Made by a program: the position numbers and the translations under genes. DNA of 33,707 bases from NCBI GenBank assembly GCA_947628875.1, contig CANRBP010000004.1:1-33707 (forward strand). The letters are read 5' to 3'. Shown here piece after piece: positions 25,666-33,707 of this stretch. A model generated the notes under the pieces. The model had not been told where the DNA came from. It ran no database searches and was given only the letters and a program-made list of their open reading frames with translations. This stretch comes from an uncultured Lachnospira sp. (GTDB lineage Bacteria; Bacillota; Clostridia; Lachnospirales; Lachnospiraceae). The number at the start of each line of letters is the position of its first letter. Position 1 is the first letter of the stretch.

Positions 25666-27328
25666 TTTCTTTCTTTTCCTCCTGTGACAGATCAATATTT
25701 TGTATGGCATCACGTACCGGAAGCACAAGTCCCGGCGGCACGCTCAGTTCGTCCAGGCCCATCTTGAGGAATGTCCTGGTCAGGGAAATGTCGCCGCCAA
25801 GCTCTCCGCATATGCCGACCCATATGCCGGCCTGATGTGCATTGTCTACAACCATTTTTATTAGCCGCATCACCGCTTTATGATGAGGATTGATAAATTG
25901 CCCGATATTTGGGTTCTGCCGGTCGGCGGCAAGCGTGTATTGCGTCAGGTCGTTGGTTCCGATGCTGAAAAAATCAACCATAGGCGCCAGCTCGCTGCTT
26001 ATCAGGGCAGCTGCCGGCGTTTCAATCATAATGCCTGTTTCAACGTTGCTGCGGAAAGGAATGCCGCCTGCGGCAAGCTCCTGCTGCGCCTCAGCAGCGA
26101 TTTTCTTGGCGGCTTCAACCTCCTCCACAGACGTGATCATCGGGTACATAATGGAAATGTTTCCGTATGCCGCCGCACGGTACAGCGCGCGAAGCTGTGT
26201 TTTAAAAAGATCAGGATGCGCGAGGCAGATGCGTATCGCGCGGAATCCCAGTGCAGGGTTTTCCTCCGCCTCCAGCGGAAAGTAATCAGCCTGTTTGTCC
26301 GCGCCAAGATCAAGAGTGCGGATAATGACCTTCCTGCCGCCCATCGCCTCAGCTGCCTGCCTGTAAGCGGCAAACTGCTCATCTTCCGCAGGCAGATGCG
26401 TATTTTCCAGATATAAAAACTCGCTGCGGAACAGGCCGATGCCGCCTGCATCATTTTCAAGAGCCTGTTTTATCTCGCTGATGCTGCCTATATTTGCATA
26501 TAATTCTATTTTTTTGCCGTCATTTGTCATATTTGCCGTGCCTTTCAGGCGGCTGAGGCGGCTGCGGCGCTGTCCGGCCTGTTCGCTTTTTGCCTGTACT
26601 GCGTGCAGCGTTTCAGTATCCGGGCAGATATAAACCTTTCCGGCGGCGCCGTCAACGGCCGCCTGCATTCCTTCATATTCCTCAGACAATCCGTCTCCAA
26701 GGCCGATCACCGCAGGGATGCCAAGGCTTCTTGCAAGAATTGCCGTGTGGGAATTTTGCGATCCGTGCCTTAAAACAATAGCAAGCACTTTTTCCCTGTC
26801 AAGCTGTATAGTCTCAGACGGCGCAAGGTCATCGGCGGCGAGGATAAAGCCTTCCGTCCCGGACTGTGCAAATAAGCTTTCAGGCGTATCCGCCTGCCCG
26901 TCATTAAGCAGGCGGATAAGGCGTTCTGATATATCGCGCACATCGGCCGCGCGGCCGCGCATATACTCATCTTCCATTGCTGAAAACATTTCCGAAAAGT
27001 GCCCGGCAGCCATGTCTGCCGCATATGATGCATTGGCATGCTGATTTTGAATGGCATCGCGGATAAATCCGCAATAATCCTGATCCTGCAGCATCATCTG
27101 GTGTATCTCAAAGATCGCCGCCTCCTCCCCTCCTGCTTTTTGCCCGGCCTGCTCCTGCAATTCTTTAAGTTCTTCTATGGCCTGTCTGTGCGCCTGCTCA
27201 AAGCGGCAAAGCTCCGCCTGCGTGTCGGATATTTTATATTCCGGGACGGCCGTCCTGTTCTTTCTGTAAAATGAGAGCGTTCCGATGCATGACTCTCCGG
27301 ATACCCCTATGCCAATCAGTGAAATCAT
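25649..27328 (-). CDS. ptsI: phosphoenolpyruvate-protein phosphotransferase (PTS enzyme I)
   Basis: 'SHTAILARSLGIPAVIGLG', 'GIGLFRSEFLYL', 'IIRTLDLGADKQADYF', 'GICGELGGD'; start at MISLIGIGVSG. Confidence 0.94.
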   Translation of the reverse strand: MISLIGIGVSGESCIGTLSFYRKNRTAVPEYKISDTQAELCRFEQAHRQAIEELKELQEQAGQKAGGEEAAIFEIHQMMLQDQDYCGFIRDAIQNQHANASYAADMAAGHFSEMFSAMEDEYMRGRAADVRDISERLIRLLNDGQADTPESLFAQSGTEGFILAADDLAPSETIQLDREKVLAIVLRHGSQNSHTAILARSLGIPAVIGLGDGLSEEYEGMQAAVDGAAGKVYICPDTETLHAVQAKSEQAGQRRSRLSRLKGTANMTNDGKKIELYANIGSISEIKQALENDAGGIGLFRSEFLYLENTHLPAEDEQFAAYRQAAEAMGGRKVIIRTLDLGADKQADYFPLEAEENPALGFRAIRICLAHPDLFKTQLRALYRAAAYGNISIMYPMITSVEEVEAAKKIAAEAQQELAAGGIPFRSNVETGIMIETPAAALISSELAPMVDFFSIGTNDLTQYTLAADRQNPNIGQFINPHHKAVMRLIKMVVDNAHQAGIWVGICGELGGDISLTRTFLKMGLDELSVPPGLVLPVRDAIQNIDLSQEEKKEIENHI

Positions 27329-27380
27329 CTGGATCTGCCTCCTCATTGCATGCTCTGTTTCTACCAATAATTTTAACCAG

Positions 27381-27427
27381 AAAATCTGCGTATAAACTTT
27401 TTATGCGGTTTATACGCAGATTTTTTT
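27381..27427 (-). terminator. rho-independent terminator
   Basis: AAAATCTGCGTATAAAC / GTTTATACGCAGATTTT 17-bp perfect stem, directly after the minus-strand CaCA gene stop. Confidence 0.85.
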
Positions 27428-27430
27428 CAG

Positions 27431-28411
27431 TTACCTGATAATGGCAAATACAGTATAGGCGGCATAGATAAGTACCATGACAGCACCCTCGGCGCGGCTG
27501 ATCTTTTTGCCTGTTTTTGCAAAAATATAAATAAGCACGCTTACGGCAATCAGAAGCAGAGTATCAAGCAGCGATTCCATGCTGACAGAAATGCCGTGTA
27601 TGGAAGACGAGACGCCCAAAATCAGCAGCAGGTTAAAAATATTTGAGCCGACTACATTGCCGACAGCCATGCCGTTCTGTCCCTTCGAGGAGGCTACAAC
27701 TGATGTAACCAGCTCCGGCAGCGATGTGCCGATGGCAACGATCGTCAAGCCGACAAGAGTCTCAGTCATGCCGCATGCAAGCGCGATAGCCTTGGCGTTA
27801 TTTACAACAAGCTGTCCGCCGATAATAATGGCGGTTACGCCAACAGCTATCAGCACAAGGCATTTCCACATCGGCATGTCTTTTACCGCTTCGCCCTCCG
27901 CGCGGTTTTTCAGAGCAGTTTTTACTGTAAATGCCAGGTAGCAGATGAACAGTGCAAGCAGGATCAGGCCCATCCACCATCTTAAAGCGCCGACTTCATC
28001 TGCAAGGCGGGCCGGGATCGCGCGGCTGCCAATCAGCAGCCCGCCGCCGGTAAATACGGCCAGAAGCAGGGTGAACGCAATGGAAAGCGGAAAATCTCTG
28101 CGCATGATGCCTTCCTCAACGCTCATAGGCGAGAGCACGGCACAAACGCCCAGCACAACGAGCAGGTTAAAAAAGTTTGAACCAAGCACGTTGCTGACGG
28201 CGATCGCATTTGAACCTGCAATGGCGGCCGAGGTGCTGACAGCCAGCTCAGGAGCGCTTGTCCCCATGGCGACAATGGTTAGTCCGATGACAACGCCAGG
28301 AACTTTAAAGCGCGCCGCCAGAGCCGCGCTGCCCTCCACAAACCAGTCGGCACCCTTGATCAGTGCCGCAAATCCGACAATCAATAAAACAACATTGAGC
28401 AATAACTGCAT
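27431..28411 (-). CDS. CaCA-family calcium/sodium antiporter (YrbG-like)
   Basis: Two alpha-repeats: 'TIVAMGTSAPELAVSTSAAIAGSNAIAVSNVLGSNFFNLLVVLG' and 'TIVAIGTSLPELVTSVVASSKGQNGMAVGNVVGSNIFNLLLILG'. Confidence 0.93.
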   Translation of the reverse strand: MQLLLNVVLLIVGFAALIKGADWFVEGSAALAARFKVPGVVIGLTIVAMGTSAPELAVSTSAAIAGSNAIAVSNVLGSNFFNLLVVLGVCAVLSPMSVEEGIMRRDFPLSIAFTLLLAVFTGGGLLIGSRAIPARLADEVGALRWWMGLILLALFICYLAFTVKTALKNRAEGEAVKDMPMWKCLVLIAVGVTAIIIGGQLVVNNAKAIALACGMTETLVGLTIVAIGTSLPELVTSVVASSKGQNGMAVGNVVGSNIFNLLLILGVSSSIHGISVSMESLLDTLLLIAVSVLIYIFAKTGKKISRAEGAVMVLIYAAYTVFAIIR

Positions 28412-28446
28412 TTTAACCTCCATTTCCGCGCTTTTTCTGCGCTTTG

Positions 28447-29625
28447 CTACATTTCATCATTTTGCAATTGTTTTTCTTTCAGCCTCCGGCTGATGTACGA
28501 CCTGAACAGTGCGTACAGTACAGAGCAGATCGGGATAAATGTAAGCATCCCGGCGATGCCGAACAGGTTTCCGCCTATGGTAACGGCCGTGAGGACCCAT
28601 ATTCCCGGAAGTCCGACAGAGTTTCCAACAACATGCGGATATATAAGGTTGCCTTCAATCTGCTGAAGAACCAGAAACAGAACCAGAAAGCCGGCAGCCT
28701 GCCACGGGTTGATAAAACCGATTAGGATTATCCCTGCAACGCATCCTATAAATGCCCCAACGATAGGTATAAGCGCCGTAAAGGCGATAAGTATGCCGAT
28801 AAGCAGCGCGTAAGGCATATGAAGCAGGCTCATTGAAACTGCAAACATGCTGCCAAGGATAACGGCCTCAAGGCATTGCCCGGACAGAAAATTTGCGAAT
28901 GTCGTATTGGCCAGGCTTGCAATTTCCAGCGTCTTTTTTGCTGTTTTTTCAGAAAAAAGCGCATACAGGATCCGTGTCGCCTGCCTGCCCAGTTTTTCTT
29001 TTTGGAACAGTATATAGACAGAAAATACAAAGCCGATGAAAAAAGATGTAATCCCCGACACAATGCTGCTTACTGCGCCGATGCTGCCCATGATAAGCCC
29101 CTTTGTGCCGCTCGATAAAATTGTCCCGTTTGACAAAAAGCTGGCAGCTGATTTTAATGCCATGTCCCAGTCAATAGACAAACCTGACAGTTTTTCCTTT
29201 AAGACAGGATATTCCTCAAGCTGTTCCATCAGCAGTTTCTGCAGGTTTGACATGTTGGCAGGAATCGTCAGTATCAGGTCGGCGACTGTACTGACCAGCT
29301 CCGGCACGACAACAAACATCGCCATAGTTATTACAGCCAGGATCATGACCAGTGTAATGACATAAGCACATGCGCGCCTTATGCTCTGGTATTTGGCGCC
29401 TGCATACCTGGCGCCTGGCAGCACCAGCTTTTCCACCTGCCGCATAGGCACGTTAAAAATAAAAGCAATGACGCCGCCGATAAGGAATGGCTGAACCAGC
29501 CTTATTGCCGCCTGTATATAGCCGTCAATTACGTTGATGTTATTAAGGCTCCAGTACAGCAGGATCAGCAGGGCGCCTGCCAGCAGGTATTTTGGCATAG
29601 GCTGCTTTTCTAAATTGTTTTTCAT
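28447..29625 (-). CDS. AI-2E family transporter (UPF0118/PerM-like)
   Basis: 'LIGILIAFTALIPIVGAFIGCVAGIILIGFINPWQAAGFLVLFLVLQQIEGNLIYPHVVGNSVGLPGIWVLTAV' is the family signature; SD AAAGGAG before ATG 29625. Confidence 0.92.
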   Translation of the reverse strand: MKNNLEKQPMPKYLLAGALLILLYWSLNNINVIDGYIQAAIRLVQPFLIGGVIAFIFNVPMRQVEKLVLPGARYAGAKYQSIRRACAYVITLVMILAVITMAMFVVVPELVSTVADLILTIPANMSNLQKLLMEQLEEYPVLKEKLSGLSIDWDMALKSAASFLSNGTILSSGTKGLIMGSIGAVSSIVSGITSFFIGFVFSVYILFQKEKLGRQATRILYALFSEKTAKKTLEIASLANTTFANFLSGQCLEAVILGSMFAVSMSLLHMPYALLIGILIAFTALIPIVGAFIGCVAGIILIGFINPWQAAGFLVLFLVLQQIEGNLIYPHVVGNSVGLPGIWVLTAVTIGGNLFGIAGMLTFIPICSVLYALFRSYISRRLKEKQLQNDEM

Positions 29626-29690
29626 AAAAGCCTGTACTCCTTTCATCAGCTCTGCCGGGGGCAGGCTGCATATATCTTGCGTAACTGCAC

Positions 29691-29742
29691 AAAAAAGCGG
29701 GACTTTTATTGCAACGCAAACGCCACAATAAAAGTCTCGCTT
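29691..29742 (-). terminator. intrinsic terminator in transporter leader (riboswitch expression platform)
   Basis: Minus strand: GCGAGACTTTTATTG-loop-CAATAAAAGTCCCGCTTTTTT; 5' strand also contributes to aptamer P1. Confidence 0.8.
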
Positions 29743-29840
29743 CTTAGAACATGCTCCGGGGAAAACCTTCCCGTATTGACGAAAACATATTACATATACC
29801 GTATTGATTCCGTAATATATGCAAGCTACTCCCTTTTATG
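29727..29840 (-). ncRNA. probable yybP-ykoY (Mn2+) riboswitch aptamer
   Basis: Minus strand: TAAAAGGGAGTAGC ... TCGTCAATACGGG ... CCCCGGAGCATGTT ... AAGCGAGACTTTTATTG, matching the remembered yybP-ykoY landmarks (GGGAGTAG, CGTCA, CCGG, GCGAGACyTTT) in order. Confidence 0.72.
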
Positions 29841-29846
29841 TAAAAC

Positions 29847-29875
29847 AGTCTAACAGACAAAGCCGTTTGCGTCAA
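29847..29875 (-). promoter_or_regulatory. promoter driving the riboswitch/AI-2E/CaCA transcript
   Basis: Minus strand TTGACG-17 bp-TAGACT, placing +1 near the aptamer 5' end. Confidence 0.6.
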
Positions 29876-30046
29876 GCAAAAATTGCATTGTTTTTTTGAG
29901 CCGGATGAATTATAATAAACTTATCAGACAATTCTGCCCCGGTATCGGATATTCTGCTTTATTGCTGGATTTGAAGGGCAGGAGGCTTATAAGTTTTTTG
30001 ACATCTGTCAAAGCATTATTTTGTAGTATGAGGAGGATTTTAACGT

Positions 30047-31282
30047 ATGGCATTACATGTAATGGACGAGGCAAACCGCTGTTTACAGTGCAAGGTGCCG
30101 CAATGCCAAAAGGGATGCCCGATCGATACGAATATCCCTATGGCGATCCGCTTGCTGAAAGAAAACAAGCTGAACGAGGCTGGCAAAATGCTTTTTGAGA
30201 ACAACCCTCTGACCACAGTCTGCAGCCTGGTCTGCAACCATGAAAAACAGTGCGAGGGGCATTGCGTTCTTGGCAAAAAAGGCGTTCCTGTACATTTTTC
30301 AACGATTGAGAATTATATTTCATCTACCTATGCAAACCAGATGACCGCAGGGCCGAAGCCGTCAAACGGCATGCGCGTGGCGATCATCGGCTCAGGTCCT
30401 GCCGGCATAACGATTGCCATTATACTTGCAAGATACGGGTATCAGGTAACGATATTTGAAGGAAAGGATAAGATAGGCGGCGTGCTTCGCTATGGCATTC
30501 CTGAATTCCGCCTGCCAAAGAGCGTATTAGATGATATTGAGTACCGCCATCTTGAGCTGAAAGGCATAAAGATCCGTCCGAACACTACGATCGGAGGCGC
30601 GATTGGCATTGATGACCTTTTCCGCGATGGCTACAAGGCGATTTTTGTCGGCACAGGCGTATGGAAGCCTAATTCTCTGCATATCAAAGGCGAGACGTTC
30701 GGCAATGTCCATTTTGGCATAAATTATCTCAACAACCCTGACAGCTACAGGCTCGGTGAGCGTGTCATAGTGATAGGCGCAGGCAATGCCGCGATGGATG
30801 TGGCCAGGACTGCACTGCGCAAGGGCGTGCAGGAGCTGACCTGTTTCTCCCTCACCAAAGAGGTTGCCGCCAGCCACTATGAGTTCAGCTACGCACAGCT
30901 TGAGGGCGTTCAGTTTGAATTTAACAAAAAGCCTGTAGAAATTAAAGACAACGGGGTAATATTCAGAGATGTCATAGAAGATGAAAACGGTACGCTTACA
31001 GAAGTTGAAGGCTCAGATAAGCTGTATCCGTCAGACAGCGTGATCATCTCCATCAGCCAGGGGCCGCAGAACCGTATCGTCAATACTACGCAGGGACTGA
31101 AAGCTACCGCGCGCGGACTGCTCGATGCGGACGAGACCGGGCATACATCACGTCCCGGCATATTTGCCTCAGGCGATGTGGTCAACGGCGCAAGAACCGT
31201 TGTTGAAGCGGTTGCGCACAGCAAGGTGGTTGCCGAGTCCATGCATAAGTACATGCAGGGGCTTCCTAAAGATGATGAATAA
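30047..31282 (+). CDS. NAD(P)-dependent oxidoreductase, glutamate synthase small-subunit-like (4Fe-4S, FAD)
   Basis: 'ANRCLQCKVPQCQKGCPIDTNIP', 'CSLVCNHEKQCEGHCVLGKK', 'VAIIGSGPAGITIAIILARYGYQVTIFE', 'VIVIGAGNAAMDVARTA', 'PGIFASGDVVNGARTVVEAV'. Confidence 0.92.
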   Translation: MALHVMDEANRCLQCKVPQCQKGCPIDTNIPMAIRLLKENKLNEAGKMLFENNPLTTVCSLVCNHEKQCEGHCVLGKKGVPVHFSTIENYISSTYANQMTAGPKPSNGMRVAIIGSGPAGITIAIILARYGYQVTIFEGKDKIGGVLRYGIPEFRLPKSVLDDIEYRHLELKGIKIRPNTTIGGAIGIDDLFRDGYKAIFVGTGVWKPNSLHIKGETFGNVHFGINYLNNPDSYRLGERVIVIGAGNAAMDVARTALRKGVQELTCFSLTKEVAASHYEFSYAQLEGVQFEFNKKPVEIKDNGVIFRDVIEDENGTLTEVEGSDKLYPSDSVIISISQGPQNRIVNTTQGLKATARGLLDADETGHTSRPGIFASGDVVNGARTVVEAVAHSKVVAESMHKYMQGLPKDDE

Positions 31283-31323
31283 TAAAATTCAGGCATCCTT
31301 GAAATAATAATATAAATAAAAAT

Positions 31324-31360
31324 GGACTGACGCATCAGCTTGCTGCGTCAGTCCGTTTTT
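31324..31360 (+). terminator. rho-independent terminator
   Basis: GGACTGACGCA-TCAGCTTGC-TGCGTCAGTCC followed by GTTTTTT. Confidence 0.9.
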
Positions 31361-31382
31361 TGGTTGGGGCAAGACACTGTTT

Positions 31383-31823
31383 TTACAGCTCCTCTTCTTC
31401 AATATCTTCATTGATATCGGCCTTCGGAGGATTTAACCCTTCAATGGTTATGTTGTGCTTCTGCGCATAATCCCAAAGCGCCGCATGGATAGCCTCCTCA
31501 GCCAGCAGGGAACAGTGCACCTTCACAGGCGGCAGCCCGTCAAGCGCTTCCATAACGGCCTTGTTTGTGACTTTCAGCGCCTCATAGATCGTTTTGCCTT
31601 TTACAAGTTCCGTTGCCATGCTGCTCGTTGCGACAGCTGCGCCGCATCCGAATGTTTTAAATTTGCACTCGCGGATTATCTTGGTATCCTCGTCAATATC
31701 GAGGTACATGCGCATAATATCGCCGCATTTTGCATTGCCGACTGTGCCGATGCCGCTTGCATCCTCGATCTCTCCCACATTGCGCGGGTTTGTGAAATGA
31801 TCCATTACTTTTTCGCTGTACAT
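31383..31823 (-). CDS. iscU: Fe-S cluster scaffold protein, NifU/IscU-type
   Basis: MYSEKVMDHFTNPRNVGEIEDASGIGTVGNAKCGDIMRMYLDIDE...CKFKTFGCGAAVATSSMATELVKGKT...KVHCSLLAEEAI. Confidence 0.94.
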   Translation of the reverse strand: MYSEKVMDHFTNPRNVGEIEDASGIGTVGNAKCGDIMRMYLDIDEDTKIIRECKFKTFGCGAAVATSSMATELVKGKTIYEALKVTNKAVMEALDGLPPVKVHCSLLAEEAIHAALWDYAQKHNITIEGLNPPKADINEDIEEEEL

Positions 31824-31848
31824 ATAGTTTCCTCCTGATTTTATATGG

Positions 31849-33030
31849 TTATTTCTGATTTTTTACATAATCCTCATACAATGGCGACATGCTCCTGAGC
31901 CTGCCTACGATCTGAACAAGGTTCTCTACAACGTAATCAGCCTGCTCCCGTGTAATCTCAGGCGATATGGTCAGCCGGAGAGAGCCGTGCGCGATCTCAT
32001 GCGGCAGTCCGATAGCAAGCAGCACATGGGACGGATCCAGAGAGCCTGATGTACATGCTGATCCGCTTGATGCGCAGATGCCCTTCTGATCCAGCATGAT
32101 CAGGAGAGATTCGCCTTCAACAAATCGGAAGCATACATTGACATTGTTCGGCAGCCTGTCAGTACGGGAACCGTTTACCTTCACAAACGGTATTTCTTTC
32201 TCGATTTTTTCAATAAGATAATCGCGTATAGCTGCCTCTTTGCGCATATTTTCTTCCATTTCAAGATGAGCCAGGCGCGAAGCCTCACCCATGCCTACAA
32301 TTCCCGGCGTATTGGTTGTGCCTGCCCTCCTGCCGCGCTCCTGTGCGCCGCCATGGATAAAAGAGCCGATTTTTATGCCTTTCCTTATATACAGAAAGCC
32401 TATGCCTTTTGGACCGTTAAATTTATGGCCGCTGGCGCTGAGCATGTCGATATTCATCTCATCGACCTGAATCGGAACATGGCCATAAGCCTGAACAGCA
32501 TCTGTGTGGAACAGGACGCCGTGCTTCCTTGCTATTGCCCCGATTTGCGCGATCGGCTCGATTGTGCCGATCTCATTGTTTGCAAACATAACGCTTATTA
32601 ATATAGTATCAGGACGGATGGCTTTTTCAAGTTCATCAAGGCTGACCATTCCGTCTGCATCCACGCCGAGGCAGGTCACTTCATAACCCTGTTTTTCCAG
32701 GTATTCCGCCGTATGCAAAATAGCATGGTGCTCTATTGACGTTGTAATGATATGTTTGCCCTTGCCGCGGTATGATTCTGCAACAGACTTCAATGCCCAG
32801 TTGTCCGACTCGCTGCCGCCGCCTGTAAAATAAATCTCCTGAGGTTTTGCGCCAAGGCTTGATGCAATCTGCTCCCTGGCATCTTCAACCGCCTTTTTCC
32901 CCTCCTGTGCAAAAGAATAAATGGCGGAAGGATTGCTGTAATTCTCCATAAAAAACGGAGCCATTTTGTCAAATACTTCCGGCCTGACGGCTGTTGTTGC
33001 CGCATTGTCCATATAAATCAGTTCGCTCAT
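31849..33030 (-). CDS. iscS: cysteine desulfurase (NifS/IscS)
   Basis: 'YMDNAATTAVRPEVFDKM', 'SIEHHAIL', 'SASGHKFNGPKGIGFLYIRKG', 'CASSGSACTSGSLDPSHVL'. Confidence 0.96.
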   Translation of the reverse strand: MSELIYMDNAATTAVRPEVFDKMAPFFMENYSNPSAIYSFAQEGKKAVEDAREQIASSLGAKPQEIYFTGGGSESDNWALKSVAESYRGKGKHIITTSIEHHAILHTAEYLEKQGYEVTCLGVDADGMVSLDELEKAIRPDTILISVMFANNEIGTIEPIAQIGAIARKHGVLFHTDAVQAYGHVPIQVDEMNIDMLSASGHKFNGPKGIGFLYIRKGIKIGSFIHGGAQERGRRAGTTNTPGIVGMGEASRLAHLEMEENMRKEAAIRDYLIEKIEKEIPFVKVNGSRTDRLPNNVNVCFRFVEGESLLIMLDQKGICASSGSACTSGSLDPSHVLLAIGLPHEIAHGSLRLTISPEITREQADYVVENLVQIVGRLRSMSPLYEDYVKNQK

Positions 33031-33065
33031 TGATGTGTCCTTTCTTAAAAATTAATGCATATGTT

Positions 33066-33500
33066 TTATATATTATAATTATCGCTGGCCTCCGTCTGCC
33101 ATTCCACGAGCTGTTCCAGCGTGATGCTGTCAACAACCTGGTTTATCGCCTCATTCAGCCGGTGCCATACGCGGTAAGTCGCGCATTCAGCTTCCTGGCC
33201 GCACCTTTCTGCATCATCATCAACGCAGCTTACCGGTGCAAGCGACCCTTCCGTCAGCCTCAGGAGCATGCCGACCGTGTAGTCCTTCGGTTCTTTTTTC
33301 AGCATGTAGCCGCCCTGTGCGCCTCGCACGCTGCGCACGTATCCGGCCTTGTTGAGCACGGCGATGATCTGCTCAAGATATTTGTCAGAGATATTCTGCC
33401 GTCTTGCGATATCTTTCAAACGGACAGCTTCCCCTGTGTTATGCATCGCCAGATCCAGCATCAGGCGCAGCGCATACCTTCCTCTTGTTGATACCTTCAT
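33066..33500 (-). CDS. Rrf2-family transcriptional regulator (IscR-like)
   Basis: MKVSTRGRYALRLMLDLAMHNTGEAVRLKDIARRQNISDKYLEQIIAVLNKAGYVRSVRGAQGGYML; three C-terminal Cys (CVDDDAERCGQEAEC). Confidence 0.92.
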   Translation of the reverse strand: MKVSTRGRYALRLMLDLAMHNTGEAVRLKDIARRQNISDKYLEQIIAVLNKAGYVRSVRGAQGGYMLKKEPKDYTVGMLLRLTEGSLAPVSCVDDDAERCGQEAECATYRVWHRLNEAINQVVDSITLEQLVEWQTEASDNYNI

Positions 33501-33520
33501 GTTATCCCTCTTTTCAAATT

Positions 33521-33707
33521 TCAGCAGTTGCCTGCGGCTTTTGCAGGCAGAGGCGGCAGGACTATAGTGCCGCCGCCAAGCACATATCCGTTGTCGTATA
33601 ATACGAGCGCCTGCCCGGGCGTGACTGCCCTCTGCGGTTCATCAAACACGCACTCCAGCAGTCCGCCGTCCGTTATTCTTGCAACACAGCCTGCCCCGGC
33701 GTGGCTG
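33521..33707 (-). CDS. mnmA: tRNA-specific 2-thiouridylase MnmA, C-terminal end (partial)
   Basis: Minus strand: [61 protein letters not shown], typical MnmA C-terminus. Confidence 0.85.
   Translation of the reverse strand, partial: SHAGAGCVARITDGGLLECVFDEPQRAVTPGQALVLYDNGYVLGGGTIVLPPLPAKAAGNC

Noticed and set aside
27945-28493. 182-aa plus-strand ORF and similar long antisense ORFs (e.g. 25880-26416, 21447-21899)
   Set aside because: Opposite strand of clearly recognisable genes (CaCA antiporter, ptsI, GGDEF); shadow ORFs.

Overview
The window looks like a chromosomal segment from a Clostridia/Lachnospiraceae-type Firmicute (inferred from gene families only). It begins inside a minus-strand pfkA and ends inside a minus-strand mnmA. 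Recognisable blocks: an HPr-like gene; an ECF S-component gene; an acyl-ACP thioesterase; a feoA-feoA-feoB-Cys-rich iron(II) uptake cluster with a divergent DtxR-type regulator; a large secreted transglutaminase-like protein; a class I/II aminotransferase; a parA-parB / two-unknown-gene / iteron block resembling a plasmid replication and partition module; a FliB-like Cys-rich protein; an orphan trpD; a GGDEF protein; a ptsI / FTR-like / homocysteine methyltransferase-MTHFR cluster; a probable yybP-ykoY (Mn2+) riboswitch ahead of an AI-2E-family transporter and a CaCA antiporter; an NAD(P)-dependent Fe-S oxidoreductase; and iscR-iscS-iscU. Most notable: (1) the plasmid-like module at about 11.85-17.85 kb, with an array of TGAACTNAGTTCA palindromes at parA and a separate array of ~21-bp iterons with cores one base away from a DnaA box; (2) two copies of a 160-190 bp palindromic element 15.9 kb apart whose differences are largely compensatory base-pair changes; (3) the riboswitch-controlled AI-2E/CaCA operon. 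No searches or folding programs were run; all names come from reading the sequence.
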